Positions 15,030 through 21,709 of a DNA stretch of 40,566 bases are shown piece by piece. Every line of letters starts with the position of its first letter. The stretch's first letter is position 1. Location of the stretch: positions 1 through 40,566 of the forward strand of contig DNND01000024.1 of the NCBI GenBank assembly GCA_003488005.1. The letters run 5' to 3'. This DNA comes from Blastocatellia bacterium. GTDB taxonomy: Bacteria > Acidobacteriota > Blastocatellia > Pyrinomonadales > Pyrinomonadaceae. Position numbers and translations under genes: made by a program. Under the pieces are notes generated by a model, which searched no databases, had not been told where the DNA came from, and worked only from the letters and a program-made list of their open reading frames with translations.

Positions 15030-16022
15030 TTAATTCCGGTGTGCGCCGATGCGTCTCTCCACCAGGCTCTCGACGTTAAGGGGCGCGCCGTCGGCTTTGG
15101 CTTTGCGAATAAAGTCGCTGTCGATCTTGAAGATTTTCATCTTCACCAACTCCTCCACCGAAGGGTTCGCAATTCCCTCGTTGCGGACTGAGGCGATGAA
15201 TTCCGGCGTCACTTTGAAAATGCGCATCTGCACCAGGTCTTCGAACGACTGATTCGCATAACCCAGCTGCATCACCTGCGTGACAAAGCCGGCATTGATT
15301 TTGAAGATGCGCGCTTTCACCAACTCCTCCATACCGAGGTTGGGGAAACCACTTGCCTTCATCTCACGCGCAAACTTTGAATCGACTTTGAAGATGGCCG
15401 CTTTGAAAAGATCGTCGACGTCGAGTTTGCCTAAACCTACTGCAAGCAGGTCGTCGGCCTGGGCAGTAGTTACGTTCAGGACTGCGGCCGAGAACAATTT
15501 GTTTTCGGAATCGCGCTCATCGCCCCAGGTTCTGTCGTTCCTTTCAAAGTCGAAGCCGCGGCTCTTCATTCCCGATATAAAACTTTGATTTGCAGTAAAG
15601 CGGAAAGTGCCAACGCCCTTGCTGTTTTGAAAAGTTCCTTCGCAAACAACCGTGCCGGCTTCGCGCACCAGACTGAATTTGACCGGGCCGCCGCGCTCCA
15701 CTTGCTCACGCGTCAGACCTTGCAACTCGGAAAACGAATAGGTCTGGCCCATCTGGCTATGATGGCCATTCCTGGTTGGCCGCTCGAAGTTGAGATAAAT
15801 CCGGTCGCCCTTTACTTGCGCCTCAGACTCCTGATCGTCTGCGATCGTTTCCGGTTCATTAGATTTTTGCCGGTGCACTGACTTGGATTTTTCTCCACCG
15901 AGCGAGGCAGTCCAGTCGCCCGTCACTTCAGTTTGTGCGGCGGCAGCGTTACAACCGACGATGAAAACGAGAACAGCCAGACTAACAACCGAGCGCATTA
16001 GTAAATTCAAAATCTTTGACAT
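15030..16022 (-). CDS. Lipoprotein with four 29-residue helical repeats
   Basis: A 330-residue exported protein, function unknown. The N-terminus has a hydrophobic core ending in the lipobox IVGC, so it is probably lipid-anchored. Residues about 30-150 form a beta-rich domain (VTGDWTASLGG, RIYLNFERP, VKFSLVREAGTVVCEGTF). The C-terminal half has helical repeats of exactly 29 residues, each starting IFK(V/I) and ending EELVK-type (e.g. IFKVDSKF...MEELVKAR, IFKINAGF...FEDLVQMR, IFKVTPEF...VEELVKMK). Similar repeats follow BlaR-type M56 peptidases in other bacteria, but no peptidase is present here. ATG 16022 has GAGG five bases upstream. The repeats suggest a protein-interaction surface. Confidence 0.83.
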   Translation of the reverse strand: MSKILNLLMRSVVSLAVLVFIVGCNAAAAQTEVTGDWTASLGGEKSKSVHRQKSNEPETIADDQESEAQVKGDRIYLNFERPTRNGHHSQMGQTYSFSELQGLTREQVERGGPVKFSLVREAGTVVCEGTFQNSKGVGTFRFTANQSFISGMKSRGFDFERNDRTWGDERDSENKLFSAAVLNVTTAQADDLLAVGLGKLDVDDLFKAAIFKVDSKFAREMKASGFPNLGMEELVKARIFKINAGFVTQVMQLGYANQSFEDLVQMRIFKVTPEFIASVRNEGIANPSVEELVKMKIFKIDSDFIRKAKADGAPLNVESLVERRIGAHRN

Positions 16023-16156
16023 GGGAGCCTCACTTAAAAGGAAAATTGTTCGACAAATCCCGTTTGCCTGAACTGGCGATCATATGTTGGTCTTACAAAC
16101 TGAAAACACCGCGCGGCGGATGGTTGTGGCAAGAAAAATTCTGCGTCCGCAGATTT

Positions 16157-16249
16157 AATCGTAAAGCAAACTGTTAGTTTGCGGGGGCACCTGGCCATTC
16201 AAGTTGAGGCTGGCAGAACGACCGCAAGCTAACAGTTTGCTTTACGATT
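16157..16249. repeat. 28-bp inverted repeat with 37-bp loop
   Basis: The left arm 16157-16184 (AATCGTAAAGCAAACTGTTA...) and right arm 16222-16249 are inverse complements with one mismatch. It lies with the REP pair in the 538-bp gap 16023-16560 between divergent genes; no gene is seen in the gap. Confidence 0.8.
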
Positions 16250-16258
16250 GGGCGCCTC

Positions 16259-16416
16259 GGTGGCATGAAGTCAGTAACTGCCTGGGGTAGCGAGTGGGTC
16301 TGAACTCTTCATTGCCAGATATCGATCGTCAGTTGGCCGCTCGTCAGCGGATGATGGGCAATTTTGCAATACGAAGAATCCACCCGCTGCCGCAGGCGGT
16401 ACTGACTTCATGCCAC
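16259..16416. repeat. Degenerate inverted REP pair
   Basis: The left arm (16259-16298, GGTGGCATGAAGTCAGTAAC...) and right arm (16380-16416, ...GGTACTGACTTCATGCCAC) are diverged copies of the REP core in inverted orientation, about 80 bp apart. The arrangement is the same as the better-preserved pair at 39503-39667. Confidence 0.75.
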
Positions 16417-16560
16417 GGCGATGAGAGAGATAACCGGTGTCGAAACATCGTGAGATTGTTCAATCGCATCATTGTCAGCCAATGACCGAGATTGACTTCG
16501 GCGCGGCTGATCAACTAGAAGTCTTTCGCCTTTATTATTTGACTCTGACGGGAGGTCGAA

Positions 16561-17145
16561 TTGCGCCACACAATAATCGTAGCCATTCTTTTTCTGATTG
16601 CCGGTTCGCATGGATTTGCGGGCCAGCCTGACGCCAATGCGCAGGCAAATCGGAGCGACGCTGGCTCGGTACAAACTGAGACGGAGTGGATCAAATTTGT
16701 TTCGCCCGAGGGCCGGTTTTCACTGCTCTTGCCGCGCATGCCGAAGGTCGACGTGGTGACCGATCCCACCGACCCAAAGCTGACACACAATAGATTCTCT
16801 GAACTCGAGGATGGTTACGGGTTTGTCATTGAAGCTTTTGATAACGTTCTTATTAGTGTCCCGGAAACCTATCTTGATGGCGCCAGCAAAGGGATTGTCG
16901 ACACGATTCATGGAAGCTTGATACGGGAAAACAAGATCAGTTTGGACGGTTACCCAGGGCGTGAATTGGAATTTTCATTAACGGCAAACGACGAAACCAC
17001 CTTCGCCGGTCGAACTCGACTCTATGCAGTTGGTAATAGTTTTTATAGCATGTCTTTCGTATGGCGGACGGATATCGACAAGACGCAAGCTTCCAAAATC
17101 GGCGACAAATACTTCTCGTCGATAAAGATCCATCCGCCTAAATAA
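16561..17145 (+). CDS. Secreted protein of unknown function (TTG start)
   Basis: A 194-residue exported protein. TTG 16561 is the start that gives an intact signal peptide (RHTIIVAILFLIAGSHGFAG, cleavage near residue 21) and has GGGAGG five bases upstream. The mature part (WIKFVSPEGRFSLLLPRMPKV, then FVIEAFDN, LDGYPGRELEF, RTRLYAVGNSFYSMSFVW) has the pattern of PsbP/DUF1795-like secreted domains, where a 'SPEGRFSVLLP' strand opens an alpha-beta sandwich. No cysteine or catalytic residue is evident. It ends 86 bp before efpL on the same strand and could share a transcript with it. Confidence 0.75.
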   Translation: MRHTIIVAILFLIAGSHGFAGQPDANAQANRSDAGSVQTETEWIKFVSPEGRFSLLLPRMPKVDVVTDPTDPKLTHNRFSELEDGYGFVIEAFDNVLISVPETYLDGASKGIVDTIHGSLIRENKISLDGYPGRELEFSLTANDETTFAGRTRLYAVGNSFYSMSFVWRTDIDKTQASKIGDKYFSSIKIHPPK

Positions 17146-17231
17146 CTATTGTTGGAAGTTTTGTTATCGTTTGACTTAAGGCCGGGTACAAAATTTGGGA
17201 TAACAGGATCGGCGGGAGGAAGTGAATTGCG

Positions 17232-17804
17232 ATGGCGCTGATTGGTGCCAACGAACTAAAACGGAAACTGTTAATTGCGGTTGAAGGACAGCCATACGTG
17301 GTGCTGGAAGTCTTTTTCGCTTCGCCGACCGCACGTGGCGCCGCCACCATGGTGCGGACCAAGCTGCGCCACCTGTTGACGGGCGCGGTGATGGAAAAAA
17401 ACTTTCGTTCGAGTGAAAAGTTTGATGAGCCGGATGTTGAGTTTGCGCCTGCGTCTTTTCTTTACAGCGATGCGAACGGTTATCACTTCATGGATGAGAA
17501 GAATTACGAGCAGTTTGTTTTTTCGGCGGAAGATGTCGGCAGCGATCGCGACTATCTGAAGGAAGGCGTATCGTTGCAGGTGTTGAAATATAACGGCGCG
17601 GCGGTGTCGCTGCGATTGCCGCAATACGTCGAGCTTGCAGTCGTTTCGACAGAGCTTGGGTTGCGCGGGGATACAGCATCAGGCGGAGCGACTAAGCAGG
17701 CGACGCTCGAAACAGGTTTAGTGGGACGGGTGCCGCTTTTCATCAAGGAAGGCGAGCTGGTGCGGGTGAATACGCAAACGGGCGAGGTGGCGGGGCGGGC
17801 GTGA
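17232..17804 (+). CDS. efpL: EF-P paralogue of the EfpL (YeiP) type
   Basis: A 190-residue three-domain translation factor. EF-P family proteins bind between the P and E sites and rescue ribosomes stalled on polyproline or related motifs. Domain I carries the loop SPTARGAATM (31-40), matching the elongated SPTARGAAT loop of E. coli YeiP/EfpL with Arg at the tip (R35), and not the canonical KPGKGQA loop that carries a modified lysine. Domain II (YHFMDEKNYEQF) and domain III (GDTASGG...KQATLETGLVGRVPLFI, then VNTQTGEV) are canonical. An Arg-tipped loop means no EpmA- or YmfI-type modification is expected. The genome should also encode a separate canonical EF-P. A CGGGAGGAAG ribosome-binding site precedes ATG 17232. 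Confidence 0.88.
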   Translation: MALIGANELKRKLLIAVEGQPYVVLEVFFASPTARGAATMVRTKLRHLLTGAVMEKNFRSSEKFDEPDVEFAPASFLYSDANGYHFMDEKNYEQFVFSAEDVGSDRDYLKEGVSLQVLKYNGAAVSLRLPQYVELAVVSTELGLRGDTASGGATKQATLETGLVGRVPLFIKEGELVRVNTQTGEVAGRA

Positions 17805-17930
17805 ATTTGGATTGCGCTGGCTTGACAGCGCTTTTCGCCAACGCTTAAGGACCTTTTAGAAATACAAGTCTACTGTTGGGTTGAATTGAGGATTGGCACA
17901 AAAGCGGCGTCAGGCCGCCGCACTCCAAAA

Positions 17931-18614
17931 TTACCAGTCTTCTTTGGCGATGTAGTTGAGAACGGATTTGATTGAGGCGACGGCGTAGCTGCCGTCGCTT
18001 TTTCTTACGGGCAAATGACGATAGCGGCCTACTGACATCCTGTTTAGGGCCTCGGCCACGGAGTCTTTTTCGTGAAGCGTCTCAGGGTTGCCGCTCATCA
18101 GTTGTGCAATGGGCACCTCAAAGCCGGGAGGGACCCGAACGCCGGTGGCCACATTAGTCTCTTGAATTTGGGCAAATTCCATTTCGTCGGCGCGCAGCTC
18201 TTCGAGGGGAATTTCGGTGGCTGGGATTTGATTCGCGGGAAGCTCGTCGGGAAACGCTGTTCGCGCGTTGCGCTCATTTGCGGGCGAGACGCCCGCGATC
18301 CCAGTACCAGAAGTCAGGCGCAGCAGCACGTCGTGTTCGGTAAAGATGCCGACGAGCTTGCCGCCGTCGACTATCAACGCGCAACCGGTGTTGGCGTGCT
18401 TCATTTGGCGCGTAACATCGCTGGCCAACGTATTTGGCGCCACACAGACCGGCGGCTCGTATTCCAGCCGGCCCAAATTATCTTCCATTACGGATTGCGC
18501 AAAACTTTCGGAAGCCTCGATGCTGGGAATGTCGAGTTGGCGAAACGGTGCCAGACAATTTTCGCAACGGTCAATGCCGTCAATGTTTTCGTGGCCACAG
18601 GAAGGACAGTTCAT
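17931..18614 (-). CDS. Zinc-ribbon protein with a pair of CBS domains
   Basis: A 227-residue cytosolic protein. A zinc ribbon comes first (CPSCG at 4-8, CENC at 17-20), then CBS domain 1 (about 50-105, ending KLVGIFTEHDVLLRL) and CBS domain 2 (about 165-225, from PIAQLMSGNPETLHEKDSV to YAVASIKSVLNYI). CBS pairs bind adenine nucleotides and report energy state. The linker includes GIAGVSPANERNART, encoded by a GC-rich palindrome (18280-18296) that looks like an in-frame repeat insertion; CBS pairs normally have a much shorter linker. It is the last gene of the korA-korB run and, with the CBS protein at 23684, probably tunes that enzyme. It starts two bases after the stop of the preceding gene. 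Confidence 0.85.
   Translation of the reverse strand: MNCPSCGHENIDGIDRCENCLAPFRQLDIPSIEASESFAQSVMEDNLGRLEYEPPVCVAPNTLASDVTRQMKHANTGCALIVDGGKLVGIFTEHDVLLRLTSGTGIAGVSPANERNARTAFPDELPANQIPATEIPLEELRADEMEFAQIQETNVATGVRVPPGFEVPIAQLMSGNPETLHEKDSVAEALNRMSVGRYRHLPVRKSDGSYAVASIKSVLNYIAKEDW
18280..18296. repeat. 7-bp-stem palindrome inside the CBS linker
   Basis: GCGGGCG-AGA-CGCCCGC is a perfect hairpin. In frame it encodes part of the GIAGVSPANE insertion, a phrase I associate with REP-like sequences read through in high-GC bacteria. Confidence 0.7.
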
Positions 18615-18615
18615 A

Positions 18616-19008
18616 TCAATGGTGAAGTGCGGAATGCGGAGTGCGGATTGGTGCTAATTTATTTTGACGTGCTGTTCTGATTGAAGCGACAGTAATTGCG
18701 ACAATCTGATGTACCTCATCCAACAGATCGTCAACACGAGCCTTTTCGATCAAACCAGAATCCACGAGTAATTCTATCCAATAGATTATTTCGTCAGCCT
18801 CTTCTTCAACTATACCCATTTTGGCAATGAAGTCGGCCCGCGATTTAGCCCGGCATGAGGCCCTGTAGTTTGCGCCAACCGAAGTTCCGCAGCGCAACAG
18901 TTGTTTGCTGATTACATCGCATGCCTTACCAGAGGGAAGGGACTCAACGAGTCGAATGATTCTAAGAGCGAGTGCTCTCGTTCGCTGTTTCATCTCATCA
19001 GAGTTCAT
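18616..19008 (-). CDS. Four-helix-bundle protein (23S rRNA intervening-sequence protein family)
   Basis: About 130 residues. The core is LALRIIRLVESLPSGKACDVISKQLLRCGTSVGANYRASCRAKS..DFIAKMGIVEEEADEIIYWIELL, the hallmark of the S23/IVP family, whose role is not established. Homologues occur inside rRNA intervening sequences and as free-standing genes. ATG 19008 is chosen; the frame upstream (ECGFRIADF) is translated heptamer repeat (CGGAATG/CGGATTT at about 19015-19045). The C-terminal tail (RTPHSALHH) is likewise encoded by CGGAATG/CGGAGTG heptamers (18624-18650). The gene therefore looks bracketed by repeat arrays, as if inserted between korB and the zinc-ribbon CBS gene. Confidence 0.85.
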   Translation of the reverse strand: MNSDEMKQRTRALALRIIRLVESLPSGKACDVISKQLLRCGTSVGANYRASCRAKSRADFIAKMGIVEEEADEIIYWIELLVDSGLIEKARVDDLLDEVHQIVAITVASIRTARQNKLAPIRTPHSALHH

Positions 19009-19046
19009 TTGCTTGAAATCCGCAATCCGAAATCCGCATTCCGCAA

Positions 19047-20168
19047 TTACTGCACGACCCAAGTATCGCCGCTGTTGATTAGTTTTTCCAAACTGCCTGG
19101 GCCAACTTTGGCAATCGCAGCCTCGATTTGATCGACCATCAACTCTTCATAGCTTGGCCGTTCGACGGCGCGAAAGATGCCGACCGGCTGCGGAAAGTCC
19201 GGCTGCTCCATGCGTGCCAGCATGAAAGCCACGGAAGGGTCTTGCAAATAGATGTCATGGACCAGCAGATCGTCTTCATTGATGCCGTTCTCGCCAATAG
19301 TCACCACTTCCGGATGCGCGCCGTTCATGCGAATGCCTTTGTTCCGATCCTTACCGTAAATCATCGGCTTGCCGTGTTCGAGATAAAGCACGCGATCGGT
19401 GCGCACGCTGCGTTCGGCAAATGAATCGAACGCATGATCGTTAAAGATGTTGCAGTTTTGATAGACCTCGATGAAAGAGATGCCCTTGTGTTTTGCCGCC
19501 GCCTCAACCACGGTGCCAAGATGTTTGACATCAATATCGATTGAGCGCGCCACAAAGGTCGATTCGCTGGCGATGGCCAGGGAAAGCGGATTGATAGGAT
19601 AGTCAACTGCCCCCATCGGACTCGACTTCGTTTTCTTGCCAAACTCGGAAGTCGGACTGTACTGGCCCTTAGTCAAACCATAGATGCGGTTGTTGAAAAG
19701 TATGTAATTGATGTCGAGGTTGCGGCGAATGGCGTGCATGAAATGGTTGCCGCCAATAGAAAGCGCATCGCCGTCGCCGGTGATTACCCAGACGCTCAAG
19801 TCGGGGTTCGCACACTTAATGCCGGTGGCAACCGCCGGGGCGCGGCCATGAATCGAGTGAAAGCCATAAGTGTTCATGTAATAAGGAAAGCGCGAAGAGC
19901 AACCGATGCCGGAAACGAAAACGATCTTTTCGCGCGGCACGCCGAGTTCGGGCATGACTTTCTGCACGTTGTTGAGGATTGCGTAATCGCCGCAGCCAGG
20001 GCACCAGCGCACTTCCTGATCGGAAACGAAGTCAGACTTTTTCAGTTGTCCCGGCGGCGGCGCAATCTTTCCTGATACCGCAGACCCGCCTTCGCTCTCG
20101 GCAGAGATGCTGGCTTCGACCGGCGTCGTGTTGCCGTTGCCACTAAGACCATTTCCGTTTGTGCTCAT
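19047..20168 (-). CDS. korB: 2-oxoacid:ferredoxin oxidoreductase, beta subunit
   Basis: A 373-residue thiamine-diphosphate subunit of a 2-oxoglutarate (or related 2-oxoacid) ferredoxin oxidoreductase, which decarboxylates the 2-oxoacid to acyl-CoA and reduces ferredoxin in the cytosol. It shows CPGCGDY and GIGCSS, cysteine motifs of the beta-subunit cluster region, and the ThDP motif GDGDALSIGGNHFMHAIRRN. YGLTKGQYSPTS and EVYQNCNIFND also fit KorB. ATG 20168 has AGGAG five bases upstream; the Ser/Gly/Asn-rich first 40 residues precede the conserved fold. The korA partner is 1.5 kb upstream on the same strand, separated by two unrelated genes and a MITE. Confidence 0.93.
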   Translation of the reverse strand: MSTNGNGLSGNGNTTPVEASISAESEGGSAVSGKIAPPPGQLKKSDFVSDQEVRWCPGCGDYAILNNVQKVMPELGVPREKIVFVSGIGCSSRFPYYMNTYGFHSIHGRAPAVATGIKCANPDLSVWVITGDGDALSIGGNHFMHAIRRNLDINYILFNNRIYGLTKGQYSPTSEFGKKTKSSPMGAVDYPINPLSLAIASESTFVARSIDIDVKHLGTVVEAAAKHKGISFIEVYQNCNIFNDHAFDSFAERSVRTDRVLYLEHGKPMIYGKDRNKGIRMNGAHPEVVTIGENGINEDDLLVHDIYLQDPSVAFMLARMEQPDFPQPVGIFRAVERPSYEELMVDQIEAAIAKVGPGSLEKLINSGDTWVVQ

Positions 20169-20196
20169 GAATGCTCCTGTTTGTTCTTCTTGAAGA

Positions 20197-20748
20197 CTAA
20201 GCAAATATTTCTTCGATTTGTATCCGGAAACCTGGCAAAACATCTCCACCATCGAGCAGATCGTTTTCGGTAAACGCGGAAATATCATTTAACGAGCGGT
20301 AAACGGTCACGCTGCGCATGCTTGGACTAACGACCCACACCTGTTGGGTTCCAGCAGCCAACCACTCTGAAACCTTTTCTTCGACTTCGCCGACGGTGTC
20401 GTTCGGACTTAATACTTCCACGGCAAGATCGGGCGGGCCGGGCCAGTAACCTTTGGTTTTCCCAATCTCGTCAACTCGTTTTCGACGAACAAATGCGATG
20501 TCTGGTGCACGCACCGTATCGGGATTGGAACTGAGCTTGAAACCAGTTTCGGCTGCGTATACTTCTCCCAAATTATGTTTTTGCACATGCAGCGCAAGGG
20601 GCAGGGTTAGACGAATTATGATCCTGCCATGATTATGTCCCGCTGGTGACATCTTCTTTAGTTCTCCATTGACGAGTTCGTAACGAAACTCGCCTCGAGG
20701 TAAAGCCAGAAGCTCATCAGCGGTCATGAGTTGTACTTCGGTGCTCAT
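20197..20748 (-). CDS. Uma2-family (DUF820) putative endonuclease
   Basis: A 183-residue PD-(D/E)XK-fold protein. The family pattern is complete: MTADELLALP, RYELVNGELKKMSPAGHNHGRI, RAPDIAFVRR, then the putative active site PDLAVEVLSPND...EEKVSEWLAAGTQQVWVV with Asp, Glu and Lys in place. Uma2 proteins are abundant in cyanobacteria and acidobacteria, usually as scattered singletons; their biological role is unproven. ATG 20748 (MSTEVQ) is chosen over the further upstream frame. It lies between the two subunits of the ferredoxin oxidoreductase and has no metabolic link to them, so it was probably inserted there. Confidence 0.9.
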   Translation of the reverse strand: MSTEVQLMTADELLALPRGEFRYELVNGELKKMSPAGHNHGRIIIRLTLPLALHVQKHNLGEVYAAETGFKLSSNPDTVRAPDIAFVRRKRVDEIGKTKGYWPGPPDLAVEVLSPNDTVGEVEEKVSEWLAAGTQQVWVVSPSMRSVTVYRSLNDISAFTENDLLDGGDVLPGFRIQIEEIFA

Positions 20749-20801
20749 ATTTCTTGAACGTACACCTCGCGGGGTAGGGTAACCCGCAATCATTCATCAA
20801 C

Positions 20802-21440
20802 TTAATCTTTCGGATTTTGCTTGACTGCGTCGTACAAGTCTAAAAACTTTGCCCTCACGTACGGGTCAAGTTGTTCGGCGAATTCAGCCGTCAATGCGCG
20901 AACCTTGATCAATTCCTGCACGTCGGCCAGATCTTTCAACCGGTCTGGCGCGGTCATGCCGGAAGCGAGTTTCAGTTCTATTAATTTCTCAAGCGTGACG
21001 AAACGCACGCCATCGATCTCAACAGCACCAGTCTGCGGGTCGGGCACGCTAACCGGTTTTGGTTTGCCGTCGCCGGGATATTCACCAGTCGTGATTACGT
21101 TAATCATGACACCCTGCTGAACAGACCGCACGCTTTTGTTAGAGCCGAAAACTGGATCGTAATTAGATAATGTTAGGGGCGCTTTTCCGCCGACAGGAGT
21201 GACGAATCGGTTTAATCCTTCAGCGGTCAACACAATATCGATGTTGTCAGTGACGCGTCGGAGGCCATGGGCGAACAATGCGACACCTCCAATCACGACA
21301 TAGTCGATGGCATGACTTTTCAAATCTGCCACTAGTTGCTCGAGAGTAATATGAAGGGGGCCCGTTCCCGCGAGGTATTGACATGCTTCGTCATAAGCTT
21401 CAGAAACAGATAGCGTAGATTTAGCTGCGGTAATCGTCAT
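20802..21440 (-). CDS. Nucleotidyltransferase-fold protein with altered catalytic motif
   Basis: About 212 residues. The middle (LVADLKSHAIDYVVIGGVALFAHGLRRVTDNIDIVL) fits the minimal nucleotidyltransferase pattern of AbiEii/DUF6036-like proteins: GG-x-A, then R-x-T-x-D-I-D. Here the first catalytic Asp is Asn (N66) while D68 remains, so catalysis is doubtful. A later FVTLEKLIELKLASGMTAPDRLKDLADVQELI segment is the usual helical partner of this fold and confirms the family. ATG 21440 is preferred over a TTG six codons upstream; no strong ribosome-binding site is visible, and the MITE begins 18 bp upstream. No antitoxin-like partner is adjacent unless Uma2 (53 bp downstream) plays that part. 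Confidence 0.8.
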   Translation of the reverse strand: MTITAAKSTLSVSEAYDEACQYLAGTGPLHITLEQLVADLKSHAIDYVVIGGVALFAHGLRRVTDNIDIVLTAEGLNRFVTPVGGKAPLTLSNYDPVFGSNKSVRSVQQGVMINVITTGEYPGDGKPKPVSVPDPQTGAVEIDGVRFVTLEKLIELKLASGMTAPDRLKDLADVQELIKVRALTAEFAEQLDPYVRAKFLDLYDAVKQNPKD

Positions 21441-21458
21441 GAATGTTGTTTCGACCAA

Positions 21459-21697
21459 CTGAAGGAACCTTTGATCAAGCTCTTCGACGCGTAGCGTCGG
21501 TAGAGTTTAGCCCGGCGTTTCAACGCCGGGTTCAATTCGAAATGTGTCCCCCGTCGCGTAGCGATGGCCGATAATACCGCTGATTTCGGGCGTCGCTACG
21601 CGACGCGAACGCCTCGTTGACTGCTCCCGGCCTTGAAAGGCCGGGCTAAATTCTACCGACGCTACGCGTCGAAGAAATTAATCAGAGCTTCCTGAAG
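21459..21697 (-). mobile_element. MITE-like element, copy A (239 bp)
   Basis: Its reverse complement matches copy B at 34918-35157 along its whole length with few differences. The ends are long imperfect terminal inverted repeats (CTTCAGGAAGCTCTGATTAA against CTGAAGGAACCTTTGATCAA, continuing through CTTCGACGCGTAGCGTCGGT). The interior contains two CCCGGC...GCCGGG hairpins and repeated CGCGTAGCG palindromes. It has no coding capacity. It sits between the korA stop and the nucleotidyltransferase gene. Confidence 0.85.
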
Positions 21698-21709
21698 ATT
21701 GCCGGACAT

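Noticed and set aside
17904..17921. Hairpin GCGGCG-TCAGGC-CGCCGC as an efpL terminator
   Set aside because: It has no T-run on either strand; it may simply be a short palindrome between convergent genes.
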